Origin: Hymenopellis radicata
Lineage: Eukaryota; Basidiomycota; Agaricomycetes; Agaricales; Physalacriaceae
NCBI GenBank assembly: GCA_015501595.1
Contig: JADNRX010000008.1
Span: 310,001-374,000 of the forward strand
DNA length: 64,000 bases
Direction: 5' to 3'
Of this stretch, positions 47,982-60,896 are shown in pieces. Numbering within the stretch: the first letter of the stretch is position 1; each line of letters begins with the position of its first letter. A program made the position numbers and the translations under genes. A model generated the notes under the pieces. The model was not told where the DNA came from. It made no database searches and worked only from the letters and a program-made list of their open reading frames with translations.

Positions 47982-50900
47982 ATGTCGGCCATGATAACGG
48001 AGACGCCTTCTCGAATTTGGCGAAGAATAGAGGCTGTCGAGGACCGAGACATGCCGTCTTTACCATCGCTCCCTGGATTTGAAGAAGATGAACCCTCAAT
48101 TGATATTGATTCCGACAGCGAGCACGATGGCGGGACAGACAGCGATCTACCAACACATTCCACTCCCGCATTATCTTCTCATCGTTCATCCGCTGGGTCC
48201 CAAAATCCCTCAAGCACCTCCAGCACGCAGAGATTTGCTAATTCATTTGCCCGCTCAAGAGCCTCGCAGTCTGGCTCCAGAGCCACCTCGTCAAAGGACC
48301 GTTCATACAGCTTCGACGTCAGTGCAATTCCATCACTTCCAGATGTACACGGGGAACGCAGCACATATCATTTTTCCGAAGAAGAGGATACCGACGAGAG
48401 CAAGGATAGCGTTCCGGATGCGTACCTCCCTCCAGAACACGCCAAGACGACGAGGAGACGAGGACGATATGTCTCTTTCCGACGCTCTCCAGTCAGTCAG
48501 TCGCTCCAACTCTCCATACCCCGACGACTACGAGCCTACTCCAAAGAAGCACTTTGACATGGTCGTTCCCCTTCGCTCCGAGCCTAAGGTATGTTTAACA
48601 TTCCATCACTCAAACAAACTTTCATTGTTGTTCAGCCCTCCCCGCTCGATGCATATCGTAATATCTCAATGCGTCGCCCGCTTTCGAGAACACGCACTCC
48701 TCTTTATCACGCACGGCCATTTCACCTGCTTCATCTCCGGCGAACTCTACTCCTCATAGCACTCGTTCATTGCTACCCAATCGGTCCCAGGCGGAGTCGC
48801 CTTCTCGAGGCTCCCCAACAAGATCGTTACAATTTCATGAAGAATCGCCTCTTCCCGGCACTTCTGTTCCCCTTCCACGATCTGCTAGCAACTCGCCAGC
48901 TGTCCGTCCAGATCGCTCTGACAGTCTAAGTGTAGACTTTTCGGACCGCGAACAAAGCGTTCACTCGGAAACTCAATCTATGGACATAACAGATGCTCAC
49001 ATATCGCCAATAAGAAACCTGGAGGGAGAAGGGCAACAACCCGAACAGTCTCAGTCTCGCGAGACGACAGAAGATGACAATATACGAGAGCCAACTTTCT
49101 CCTCGGAAGGAGACAATACTCCGTACCCTGCGCGCTATGCGCCTCAATCATCCCCAGCGGCGGAGCCCAGTACCCATTCAGCCTCGTCGCCTTCTTTTGC
49201 GTTCACACCAACCCCAGCCTTCCCTCGTCCACGGGCTCGGTTTAACCTTCCTCCTCCTCCCGATGACCTTCTCGCTACGCCAGCTCAACGGTCTGACGAA
49301 GCCCAGGAAGAGCTCGAGCCGTTGACGCCTCACACTCGTCGCAAATCATTCTTGCTCTCCATCGTCAATTCCACGACGCGGCCGCGTATGAAAATGCCCA
49401 CCCCCCATCCTCGTCATCGTATAGATCTGAACACTCAAGCGGTCGATTCTACTCCAGGGCCCTCTTCCAGTGGAATAACGCCCGCCATGAATTTGCAAAG
49501 CGCATTTGGTGCCACGCCCTCCGCACGCCCACGGTTTGGTCGGCCTTCACATCCATTAGCGCAAGGCTTCACTGCCTCAGACTCTGATTCAGATAACACG
49601 TCTCCATCTGCCCCACTACCAAACCCATCATGAGACGGGCTTCGCTGGGGGTAAGCCCTGTAGCGTATGATGGGGCGGTAGATCGCGCTTCATTCATCTC
49701 GACCGCGTCTTCTCACGACTTGACGACCAATATCAGGGCGAATACATCTTTTGACCCGGCTATGGGCTTTGGTGTTGGAGCGCAGGCGACTGGACGATTC
49801 AATGCTAGTAAACTGAACACTTATCTCCATGGCTTGAATCGGCGTCTGCAGGAAGAAAACGAGATTCTCATCGAGAGGCTCAGGCAGTTGGAGGAAGAAA
49901 GAAACGGAGGAGACTCGGCACCCGACGAAAATGTCAGCACTACCAGTAGTAACAGACGCCTGAGCGGCAACTACAGTCGGCGCTTGAGCGCAGGTCCGAC
50001 AACACTGGGCGACGTTCAAGAGGATGCTGGCGAGGGATGGATGGAAGAGAAAGCCGAACTGGAAGAGATGGTGGAAGTCTACAAGGACGAGATCGAAAAG
50101 AACGTGATTGAACGTGAAGAACTCGAGAAAACCCTTGAAGCGGAGCAGAAAGAACGGGCGCGCGATCAAGAGCGCTGGAAGGAGCGCATGGCGGAAGTTG
50201 AGCAAGGCGTCGAAGGCATCATTGGCGAGCTGGAGCAAAAGCTGCAGGATGCCGAGACTCGTGCCAAGCAATCGCAAGATGCTGGTCGTCACCGGGAGAA
50301 GGAGTTGGAGCTTCAGCTTGAAACCTTCCGCGCTGACAAGGACCTTGCGATCGACAGGGCGGAAAAGGCTGAAAAGGCGCTCTCGAGCGGTTTGGACCTG
50401 GGCGGCGATTTGAAGGAGGCCAACCAGCGTGTGAGCAACCTCATGAGCGACATGAGGAATTCCAATGCCCAGCTGCGTGAGATGGAGGAGGATGTCGCTC
50501 GCGCGGAAGAGCGCATCGGGGAGCTGGAGAAAGATTTGCGCGAGGAGAAGGGCTTGGTGAAGGAACTGGAAAGGGAGCTCAACAACAAGATGGACGAACT
50601 GGACGCTGAAAGCGAGAAGCTTCGCCAGGCTCGAGGGGAACTCCAGAATGCTGCCGATGAAGTCGAGGGGACCAAGGCGTACGTCTCCGAACTCGAAGCT
50701 TCGAACGCAAAAGCCGCAGAACGCGTTGAGGCTCTCGAACATGAGCTCGACACCGCGAAGAGCGAACTTCGTCAGATGCAGGCGGAGGCCGACGACGCCG
50801 AACAGTGTATTGCGGCTCTGGAGGCAGAAGTGGGGCAAGCCGCTGAACTCGCTCGTCAGATGGAGGATGCGCTTGACGCTGCTGAGCGAAAGATGACCAT

Positions 50901-53583
50901 GGACGATGAGCAATTGTCGAAGCTGAAAGGCCAGGTCGCCACTTTGGAACGTGAGCGTGACCGCGCGAGGGAGGCTAGTCGACGCGTCTCGGAGCCTTCG
51001 CGGAGTATGGCACCCGTCGATACTGCTGACCTCGAGGCACTGGAAGAGGAGTTGGACGAGGCGCATCGTGAGATTGCCCGCCTCAATACCGTTATCAACT
51101 CTTCACCTGTGAGGAAGACGATGGATAAGGCGAAGGATATGCGGATCGAGATGTTGGAGAAGGAGAATGAGGCGCTTGCAGAGCGTGTCAAGACTTGGAA
51201 GTATAACACTTCGGAGTTTGCGACACCTAGCAAGCTTGCCAATATGAGCGGGATCTCGCCTGCTCATCGCCAGGCGCTATCGTTTCATTTGAAGACACCA
51301 AAGACACCTGGTGGTCCGCTGAAAGATGTAAGCATGGTCGCAATCTCAGAGTTCTGAACGTGATTGATTGATTTTTTTCTTCTAGCTGACATGGCTTCAC
51401 AACGCGACCGCAGATAGCGAGTTCTCTCCTCTCATTCTCGAAATATCTCGGTTGCACCACGAGCTTGATCGTGCGAATGAGAGCGTCGATGACAAGCTTG
51501 ACAAACTCGAGGATGCCGGTTTGGGTGTCGTTTCTTTGACACGCAAGTTGGAAGACGCACGAGCAAGAATTGTCGCGTTAGAGGATGAAATTGCGCGTTT
51601 GTCGCGTAAAGAGGATCGTCGTACTCGGAGAATGGAAAAACTGAGATGTCAAAAGTGCTTGACCAAAGTCCGCGTGTCAGACGCTGATGAAAGGCGCGTT
51701 TCTCTTCTGTAGTTTCCTACTTTCAGATCTCTGACGCGTATCGTATCCAGCTCGTTGGACATTTCACGTTCGACCATGGCCACTGAGCCTCCGACGCCAC
51801 CTACCAGGACCAGCGAAGCTTTACGAGTCAACTTGCGTTCTGTGAACTCTCAGCTTGCCTCTATGAAGAAGGACTGGGAGAAAGAACGACAGCAACTTGT
51901 CAAGGAGAAGGCGGTTCTTCAGGATGTCGCCAACCGCCTGAATGACAAGATTCGGAACGCAACAGAGGAGGCCGCGAAGGCGTCACAGGCAGAGAAGACT
52001 GGACAGGCCCTTCGTGGGGACATTCAATCTGTGAGTGTAACTCGGCTACTCTGAGCGGATAGCTAACGGTGATTTGAAGGACTTGGACAAGGCGAAGCGC
52101 AGCATTGCCGATTTGGAAGAAGCGTTGAAGACTGAGCGCGCGCAACTTCGAGTGTTCACAGTAGAGCAGACACGAGTCTCGCAGGAGCGGGAAAATGTTC
52201 TGGCTCAACTACGAAGAACAGAATCGGTCGGTTGTGCTTGCCGCAAGGAAGTGACATATGCTGACATGCCTTACTCATAGGATATGGATGATGTTAAGCA
52301 GCAGTTGCAACGGTTCAAGAAAGAGAATCATGACATGGAAAAGGAGCTGCGTGGTAAGCTCTTGCGTCACGGAGCCGCCATCTTTACTAATGATCCTAAG
52401 AAAATGCTACCGTCGAACAGAAAGCAAGGCTGCTGGAAACTCGTGTGGCAGAGAACGCTGAAACCATTGAACGCCTTCGCCAAGAACGCTCTCTGCTCGC
52501 AAGCGACCACAAGCAGCTCCAAAAGAAATTCTCCGAAGCTTCAGAGGTATGTTCTCTTTCTGTTCCCTTCGCAATGAAGACCGACCCACTTCCTTAGCAC
52601 GTCAATCGCCTCCGAGACGAGCATGCTTCGTCTCAAACTCTACACGACAACAGACGCCATCAGCTCGACTTGCATATGGCTGAGATTGACGAGCTGCGGC
52701 GCGCCTTGTCGGACCAAGCTGAGGAACTACAACGCACGGAAGCTGAAAAGAAACGCATTTCGGCCGAACGAAGTGAAGTCTCACGCACCGTCGCAAGCCT
52801 AGAGGCGGACCTTCGGAGAGTCAAGAAGGATGCTGAGGCGTTCGGTCGGGATCTCAAGATGCTTAGATCTGAGAAGGAGAAGCCGAAGCCAAGCAGAAGG
52901 ACGATCTCGCGAAAGCTCAGAGAGCGAGGAAACAGACAGAGGCTCAGATACGGCTGCTCACTGAGCAGATCGAGGTTCACAAAATGAAGGCTGTCAAGTT
53001 CAAGGATCAGTTTGAGAAACATGTTTGTGTGGTGTAAGTGGATCTTTTATCTGGAGAGGACACACGACTAAGCCTGTACTAGGGACGAGCAACAATTGTC
53101 GGCTATTAAGCTTCAACATAACAAGGAGTGCAAAGGGTTGATCGTTCAGATCCGCTACTTGAAAGCCAAGTTTGTTCGAGAATCTACGCTCCGTTTCGAC
53201 CTGGTATACCAGAAGCAGTATCTCATGGTTCTCCTGGGTCATTTAGAGAAGAGGTGCGCGCGCATTCCCATGTCACTCGGGAGCTGTAACCGTGTCCTTT
53301 GCTAGTGAACAAACGATATTTGCGGCAATCTCGAAGATCGGCTTCCCGGTCAAGCTTCCGTCTCCAGCGCCTCCGAGACCGCGTCGCAAATTTAAAAGTG
53401 TGGCGATGATGGTCGTGTTCATGGCGAGAATAAGGTGAGCGACTGTCTCTCTCTCTCTCCTTCAGCTCCTCTTACACTGTGGGCAGACGCTGTAGCCAAG
53501 AATGGCAGAAGCAGTGTGGGTCGAAGGGGGCTGTTGCAGCGGCGCTCCAGGATGTTCGCAAGCGACGATCAGCGCGTCCGTGA
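47982..53583 (+). CDS. Pericentrin/Pcp1/Spc110-like spindle-pole-body protein with PACT domain
   Basis: Anchors gamma-tubulin complexes at the spindle pole body. It starts MSAMITETPSRIWRR, then DMPSLPSLPGFEEDEPSI and a long Ser/Pro-rich region. From about 49800 (GRFNASKLNTYLHGLNRRL) it is almost continuous coiled coil. C-terminal exons include LTWLHNATADSEFSPLILEI, ISRSTMATEPPTPPTRTSEA and further coils. The end is a PACT domain (calmodulin-binding, pole-targeting): ECKGLIVQIRYLKAKFVRES, LVYQKQYLMVLLGHLEK, KSVAMMVVFMARIRRCSQEW. Frame breaks occur near 48430, 48695, 49625 and 52885, and a splice near 51706 is unclear. Three of them need exactly one extra base. All segments are one strand and one order, so I treat them as a single gene. 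Confidence 0.8.
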
Positions 53584-53981
53584 TAGAATTTACTAGTATT
53601 TGAGCGACTACTTGCGTGTACATACGTTATTAATACCTACTTGTACCGAATCATTGTATTTATATTGGTCGTAACTTAATTTCTCTTCTTCGTCTCTTCA
53701 TGTCTGCTTCTCAATACTCTTAGAAGACTGGGAAGATGAGAAGGTCCTGGATGCGACCGCGTCGGAATAAGGTCGTATGTTTGTCGGTTCAAACGTTTCG
53801 ACGTACAGGTGCTATCACGCAACTCATAGAGGCCTGGGTTCCGTCACTGCAATCGAACATCGGTTGGTGCCAATAATCACATCAATCACCCAAGAAGGTT
53901 GTTGCAGTATAACCTCTTACATAGAATCAGAGTCCCAGATACGGATTTGATTCAAAGACGTTGTCAATTTTACACTGTATG
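53584..53981. other. Convergent intergenic region
   Basis: 3' ends of the pericentrin-like gene and of CRD1 face each other here. Nothing else is seen. Confidence 0.4.
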
Positions 53982-55009
53982 TCAAGGCTTGGGTCGTTTG
54001 CCGCCAATTACGCGGACAGCGCTTGACGAAAAAACATAAGAAAGACCGCTGCCTATTGTTGTAGCACCGACGATCCATCTGCTTTTTGTCAACGAAAGCC
54101 TGCGGATTACTGGTTGAGACGTACTGTAGCCCAATCAAGGAGGAGTTGACATCGAATAAGGCAAAACTGGTCGGTAAAAGCTGGGCAAATGTGGTTGCGC
54201 CCATAAGCAGGAGTTGTAGGGCGGTGTTAACCTGCCAGGGTTCAGTACGCGTTTGCACGCGAAATGAGCGGCCTACTTTGCTGATTTCCGTTGGCTTAAC
54301 TTCAACAGAAGGTATGCCAAAGTCCCAATATCGCGCGAATGTTTTCTAGATGATCGTAAGTGCACCGTTTCGCTGATGTCGCAGGTCTTACTGGTTCAGG
54401 TAAGGACTTGTATCGAATGACGAATGCAGAAAGGGTGAGCAGGACGTCGCGGCCAATGATTATCACAGCGAGCGGTACTGTGATAGTCTCAGCTTTTCCA
54501 ACAACAATCACGTCAATAAACTAACCTGGGATGTAACCCCCCATAGACAAAGTCACCGTCAACGTCGTCATCAACGTCTTGTCCGCCGCCGGGTCCAGTA
54601 TCGTGCCCAGCACGGACCGCATCTTGAATCTCCTCGCCAGATATCCATCTGCCTTTCAACACCGAGTTCAAAATGACGTTCCGGACAGTAAAAGGCGGAA
54701 GCAGACCAGATCGGTGAGACCGGCGTACACGAGCAACGACGTCGCGAGCTCAAAATTGCCGCGCAGTATCGACCAACCCAGCACGGGGCACGCTACGATT
54801 CGCGACATGGTGAGGGCGTTGGGGAGCGTGTATATGTTTTCCCGGATGGTGTCGGGGATTTTAAGGCGCGTTTTGGGTCGTTGTTCGGACTGAAGGGAGG
54901 GGGAAGAGGACAGAAAACGGTGAAAGCGAAATGAGGGCCTTTGACATTGTCGAAAAGAGTGGATTCGGGCGTCGAGCAGCAGTCCGCGTCGAAGAGAAAT
55001 ACTTGCCAT
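53982..55009 (-). CDS. CRD1: Mitochondrial cardiolipin synthase, CRD1
   Basis: Joins CDP-diacylglycerol and phosphatidylglycerol to make cardiolipin in the inner mitochondrial membrane. The start at 55009 gives a basic, Ser-rich presequence (MASISLRRGLLLDARIHSFR, then RFHRFLSSSPSL), ideal for mitochondrial import. Next come ENIYTLPNALTMSRIVACP and, after intron 54653-54706, ADGYLARRFKM and SVLGTILDPAADK, which together form the CDP-alcohol phosphatidyltransferase signature D-G-x2-A-R-x8-G-x3-D-x3-D, complete. Further introns join in phase through PVPLAVIIIGRDVLLT, YWDFGIPSVEVKPTEISKV, NTALQLLLMGATTFAQLLP and a final exon ending KRPKP. Six exons, frame intact. Confidence 0.92.
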
Positions 55010-55209
55010 GAAAGTTCGGCAACAAGAGGTTGACCCTGCCTTCGGCACTTGAGCACGATCACTGGAACGGCCATCAACTGAAGACGCGACGTGCACACCA
55101 TGTCCAACAGTCGCTGAGATAGTGTCATTCTTCCTTCCTTTCAGTGTAAAGCCTTAGGAGTCTCAAGGGTCAAAGTCCCAAAACAATGTCACAGTTACGA
55201 TACATTTTT

Positions 55210-57464
55210 TTACAACTGGTAACGGAAATTGGGATGCAAATATCCCAACTGTTCAATGTCTTCACCTGTCTTACCGTCAAGTCTGTAATCTCGCTCCCCT
55301 CGTTCCCGCTTCGCGTTTTCCCGGACGATGTACAAACCACCGAGAATAATGAGCACACAGACGAGGCTGCTGGTCGCCAAGTTGAGAGAGTTTCCTTTGT
55401 GGTAGTCGGGCGCATCAGTAGGGAGGTACGTCCATACACTGTTGAAGGATCATACGGTAAGTTCAGAAGAACATATGAAACCAGTTCGTCAGACATACGC
55501 GATGACAGAGCCAAGCGCCCCAATACCTAGAAACTCATCAACATGTAAGCACACAAGAGAAGAATCTTACCTGGAATGACGGCCGTTACAATGGCGCGTA
55601 CGGTATCGGGGCAGCGTTGTCAGTTCCCCAAGCAAGAACCAATGGCCCAGCGGGACTACCACCTGCAATGGAGAGAAAGCACGCCGCGTATCTACAATTA
55701 CATGTCATCTCAAGTCGCGCGTTATGACAATCACGCTCAAGGTACGTACCTGGCATGCGGGTTTTTCGTACCGACCGCAATGACGTACCCAGAAACTATG
55801 AGCAGGCCGGATAGGAGAATCGGAAATGCCCTCTGTTTACTCTTGTAACTGTGGTAAGCACTAATCAAAGCCCAAGCAGCTCCAACGGCGTATGGGGGTA
55901 CTGTTCGAAGTTGTACTTCCACAGTAGCTGGACTTTTGTCAGACTACTAGCAACCATTATAAATCTTGCACCCACTGAAGTGTCCCACTGTAACAATCCG
56001 ATTAGCTTCAAAAATACTCTTTCATCGAAGAAAGCACCGACGAGTGTTGACAACAGTTGGCATGAATAGGCTAAGGCCTTGGAACGATATGTTGATCATC
56101 AGGTAGCATGCCGAACAGATAGCGGTCTACTTCAAATGTCAGCGGGGCGAAGTTGGCGTGAAATCACTAACGTTGATATTGAAGGCCCTAATGACCAGAC
56201 GCAGAGAAGTCCTTTCTCGCTTTCCACCCGTTCGGGTAGCCTGGTCAGCGTCTATACGTACTAGAGCCAATGCACGTTCATCGGAACTCAACATACGGCT
56301 GTACTGTGGGTCTCCAGGTAGAATGAATACACAGAGAAGGCCAAAGCCCGTAGTGATCATCCCTAATGGACTTGTTCAGCAGCTGACGGACCACCATTAA
56401 CAGCGGAACATCGTACCTTCGATCAGGAAGATTTTGCGCCATGAAGTAACAGTGCCTATGTCGTTAATCGTCAAAAGCCCCGACGCTAGAAGACCTCCAA
56501 CTGCGAGTGTACGTTAGCAACGGTAGATGCAAAGATCTACGGAGGGTACGGCTCACATGCACCAGCCAAAGTTGGCGACAGCCCGAAGAATATTCCGATG
56601 CGCAGAACGAGTTCTGAACGGCGATAATACTGGGCTCGACATCAGTGGCGCAGCTTTATGATTCAATTATGTGCCACCATACTCGGGACATTATGTATGT
56701 CAACCCCGACTACTTCGGAGTGAGATCTAGAGTATTCAGCATATCGGAAGAAAACACAAACCAACGTTCCGCCTTCTGCGATGCCCAGGAACACACGCGT
56801 CACGAGAAGTTCTCCGAATGTATGTATGAAGGCGCTCCCAATTGAGACTGCTCCAAAGACTGTCACCATTCCCGCAAGCCAAATGGAGCCAAAATGCTTG
56901 AGGAGGAGATTCGACGGGATTTCGGCAGCGATGTACTGTTGAGCATGACATCGCACATGCTACAAAACATTTCGGAGGTTCTAGACACTCACGCAAACAT
57001 AGAACACAGTAAGAGCAATGTTGTAGTCGTATCCGACGAGACCCAAGTCCTTTTCGATTCCTGTGCAAACAAAGAATGTAAGCTTGAACTCGACAGATTG
57101 TGTACAGACATGCGCACCAGCTATTTTAGCATTGCCTGGGTACAATATATTGGCAGTCTATCAGTTGCGAAGAGCGGAAGAAGGACCTATTGCAGTTCTA
57201 ATTCCACATCCCAGAAGAGGATGAGCCTTTGTCGGAGAATCCCAACTTGACCCACCTGTCAATGAAGTTCATTCCGTCTGGATAGATGCTATTCAGGAGA
57301 AGACTAGATACGAAAGATTCCATGAACCCACAGATCAAGGTGAACAGCGGAAGAAGCACCAAGTCCAGTTTGCGAACGAGTCGTCGCTCATCATCCCCAG
57401 GAGGAAGAGCTTCGAGATTGGAGGGGACCTTCTCGATATCGTCAGATTGGCGCTCTTGGGACAT
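55210..57464 (-). CDS. MFS transporter, ACS family (Tna1-like), tandem copy 1
   Basis: A plasma-membrane permease related to yeast nicotinic acid permease Tna1. It starts MSQERQSDDIEKVPSN, then RRLVRKLDLVLLPLFTLI. Short exons join in phase to YGMNFIDRTAIGNAKIAG, IEKDLGLVGYDYNIALTVFY and VCYIAAEIPSNLLLKHFGS. Then GAVSIGSAFIHTFGELLVTR and VFLGIAEGGTL, the mid-loop SRMLSSDERALALVRIDAD, and the second half VQLRTVPPYAVGAAWALISA. The tail reads RENAKRERGERDYRLDGKTG and GYLHPNFRYQL. It shares layout and many residues with the gene at 58764-60896 on the same strand, so this is a tandem duplication. The substrate is inferred only at family level. The middle exons are approximate. Confidence 0.85.
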
Positions 57465-58763
57465 TGTACTCGTAGTGGGAAGACAAGTCAGACGAGATTC
57501 TTATTCGTTGGGAAGCCAGAGCACCTAGACCCCATGATTGATCACATTTCTCATGCTGTCCAAGTCTTTTGCTGTGAGTGATAACAAGTAGTACTTATAC
57601 AGCAGATACACGTGTGACGTGGGACACTTTGCGACAGAAAGACAATGACTAGGCGCGCCGCGCCATGCGTGAATGATTGCGCCATTCGTCTGTGGAGGTT
57701 CTGGTCAAGTCGAGCGTGGTGACGTATGTCATCACGGGCTCTCTTTTCCCTTTTTCAGACTTTGCTCTGATTCCTCCCAGTCCGAGGCTGAGAGACGTGA
57801 TTGACCTTGCATGTCAGCATAGCTCACGCGACTTTCGAGTGTTTACACTCTACTACTCGAAATAACGCCACGCACGTCACATCCGCGACAGAGACAGCAG
57901 CGAGGACGCTCGGTCTCGGTCAATACAAAGGCTACCCTGTGTTCCGCTGGCGAGAATCTGCGCTACTGTAAATCGTATTGATCCTTTCTAATGATAGGAA
58001 TTAGCATAACAGCTCTACATCTTCTTTCACGCGGGTCCATTGCCAGCTTGATGACTATCCACGTCAATCAATGCGCCCGCAAGATATCACGTCTTCTCCC
58101 ATCTCGGTCTTTCTTCTTTCTCCTTAAACACTCGGACTGGCTTCTTCAACGAACAAAGGTGTAACTTGTACATGCGGATGTCCCGGTCTCACCGAATCAA
58201 CTCGTCTTCTCCGTGGACCAGTTTCTGAACTCTGATCTTCAAGCTTCATCTGTTGTTGCGGTTCTGTATTATGTATCGGTAACTCAAATGTGATCGTTGT
58301 GTTGCGAATCTCTGCGGTATTCCTCGGGCAAGCACACAACCCGCGGCATGCAATTTTGCCGAGAACACCAGACCTGCGCACCGTTGCGCTCAACGGTTTC
58401 AGGCCGTATTTACCGGTGTTCAGAAATTGTCCGCCAGCGGCCACTTTACGTCGAGCAAAGCCTCGGCGAGCTGGCACTGACCGACCGCCGCATCGAGTTC
58501 GGCTAGATACTCCCAGTGGTAAGTGTGGGTCCATTGCACAGCGTGACTTCATAAGGCATTTTATAACAACTCCGCGGTTATTTCTTGCCTCTCGAGACTT
58601 GAGCGCTTGACCTCTTATTACTGTGCGCGTTGCAGTCACTGGACCTGACTCGCACTTCCCGAAACCCATAAGTCGATACCACCGTACCAATCATGTACAT
58701 TAGACAAAGCAGTTACATAAAATCTTTACACTACCTCGTAGTCTCAGATACGGGCCATCTACA
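57465..58763. other. Intergenic between tandem MFS genes
   Basis: Promoter of the left MFS copy and 3' flank of the right one. A 188-codon minus-strand frame at 58124-58690 lacks recognisable features and overlaps plus-strand frames of similar size, so I do not call it. Confidence 0.4.
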
Positions 58764-60896
58764 TTATATCTGATACCTAAAATCAGGATGTTTGTAGCCC
58801 AGATCCACGATCTCCTCTGTAGTTTTCCCCTCCAGTCGATAGTTTCTCTCACCACGTTCCCGTTTCCCGTTTTCCCATCGAATGTACAACGCTCCAATGA
58901 TAACCAAAATAATAACAGTACTGCTAGTTGCAACATTCAGAATACTTCCCTTGCGGAAACTTGGGGCGTCCGTGGGCAAGTACGACCATACACTAAAGAT
59001 AACATGAGTCAAAGGAGTAAACAAGAAGCCCTTTTCTTACGCGACGATTGCACCGATGGTGCCAATACCTAGTACGAGGCCGCTGTTAGCGAGCATCGCG
59101 AGAAAACACAAACACTTACTGGGGATAAGAGCAGACGTAGTCGCACGCATCGTATCGGGGGAAGCATTGTCCGTACCCCATGCCACGATTGCAGGTGCGG
59201 TGGGCACAAGGCCCATAACGCAAAGGAAACATGCAGCGTAACTTCGTACATTATCAGAATGGAAGTCAAAGAGAATGCTAGAAGCGTACCGAGCGTGGTG
59301 ACTTGGGGTTGCGACCGCGATGACATATCCACTGAGGACGAGCGGAATCGTAAAGAGAATTGTCAAGGACCGGACCCTAAAACGATATCCACCATAGGTT
59401 ACGAAAAGAGCCCAGAATCCCGCTACTGCGTATGGCGGGACAGTACGTAGCTGTACTTGTATGGGAGCTAACGAACATTAGCAGAACCCTATATACTGCA
59501 ATGGAACCATACTGTAATGACCGACTAGAATGAAGTGAGCAACCGTTTCGAGAAGCGACGACAGAGAACTCACGGCCTGCAACAACAGTGGGCATGAAAA
59601 AACTTAGACCTTGGAAGGAGATGTTGACAAAGAGGTAGAGCACGGAGCAGAGAAGGGTCTGTAGTATTGTCTTTAGGCGAGAAGTCGGCAGCCCAGCACG
59701 AAGACTCACGTTGAAGTTCAACGACCTCCAAACGAGTTTCCACGTGGTTCTCTCCTTGTCGCCGTGTGTTTTCACTGGTCGGTCCGCGTCGATCCGCCTC
59801 AAAGCAAGCTCTCGCTCAGTCTCGTTCAACATGCGTGTATGCTTGGGATCCGTCGGGATAAAGAAGATTCCCAGAATGCCAAAACCGGTGGTAATGATAC
59901 CTAGAAATATGTGATCAGTACCACGCCATTCAACTCAAGGCCCTTCACACCTTCAATAAGGAAGATCTTTCGCCAAGAAGTGACAGATCCAATATCATTT
60001 ACTGCCAGAAGTCCTGAAGCGAGAAGACCACCAACTAGGACGTTGTTGATTTAGTTAGATTCGATGAACGAACTTGATTGACTTACATGCGCCTGCGATG
60101 CATGGCGCAAGTCCGAAGAATATTCCGATTCTTAGGACTAGCTCGTGGCGCCGGTAGTACCGCGACAAGATGTAAGTAAGCCCAGGCTATGAGGGTCGAA
60201 TAAGGACACGGTAATAAGGATGTAGTAAGACCACCTACCAGAGTGCCGCCCTCAGCAATACCCAGGAAGATTCGAGTGACGATAAGACCAGCAAAGTTCT
60301 GGATAAAGGCAGTACCGATACTGACGAGACCAAACATGATGATGAGAAGAGCCATAGAAATCGAACCAAAACGCTTGAGTGCAAGATTCGCGGGCACTTC
60401 AAAGAAGATGAACTTCGCAAGGTCAGAGATCAGTACGAGGAATGTGATTATTACAATTCAACGCGCTTACAAAGATAAAGAAGACCGTTAAAGCGATGTT
60501 ATAGTCGTAGCCAGTCATTCCGAGATCTTTCTCAAGGCCTGAGCAAGTATGAGATAGCTTTCCTCGAACGTGCGTGCATCACTTACCAACAACCTTGGCA
60601 TTTCCTAGAACGCGTAAATCACTGGGAAGATATCTACAAAAGTATAAGCTCACCGATGGCAGTTCTGTCGACAAAGTTCAAAACATCTATATGGAGAAGA
60701 TCAATAGTCGACTCTACGTCGGGGGGTAAGGCTACTCACATATCAAGGTCGTTAGAGGGAGTAAGATCCAGTCCAGTTTTCGTAGCAGTTTCTTTTCTGC
60801 GACAGGGTCAATGCCGTTATCAAACTTGGCCGACGTGGACTCGACGTCGAGCGATCCTTTCTCGCTGACGTCGTTAGAAGAAGGCATATGCTCCAT
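58764..60896 (-). CDS. MFS transporter, ACS family (Tna1-like), tandem copy 2
   Basis: It starts MEHMPSSNDVSEKGSLDVES (60896), then KKLLRKLDWILLPLTTLI. Exons join in phase to VLNFVDRTAIGNAKVVG, LEKDLGMTGYDYNIALTVFF and FFEVPANLALKRFGSISMAL. Then FGLVSIGTAFIQNFAGLIVT, RIFLGIAEGGTL, the central loop ending HTRMLNETERELALRRIDAD, ISFQGLSFFMPTVVA, VQLRTVPPYAVAGFWALFVT, YVIAVATPSHHARYAACFLC, VPTAPAIVAWGTDNASPDTM and a tail ending GYKHPDFRYQI. About twelve spans are expected. The GIAEGGTLPG and DRTAIGNAK motifs mark the ACS family (nicotinate, pantothenate, biotin and allantoate permeases). The substrate is unknown. Confidence 0.87.

Noticed and set aside
48398..48422. A 25-bp GT-AG 'intron' that would repair one frame change in the pericentrin-like gene
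   Set aside because: Far shorter than every other intron in the window (about 45-60 bp). The break is better explained by an indel, although here it is of the opposite sign to most.
49690..51066. A 458-codon open frame on the minus strand
   Set aside because: It is exactly antisense to the coiled-coil region of the pericentrin-like gene. Its Leu-rich composition is what reading Glu/Lys-rich coding sequence backwards produces.
58124..58690. 188-codon minus-strand frame between the tandem MFS genes
   Set aside because: No domain, no splice context and comparable open frames on the other strand. Not enough to call a gene.
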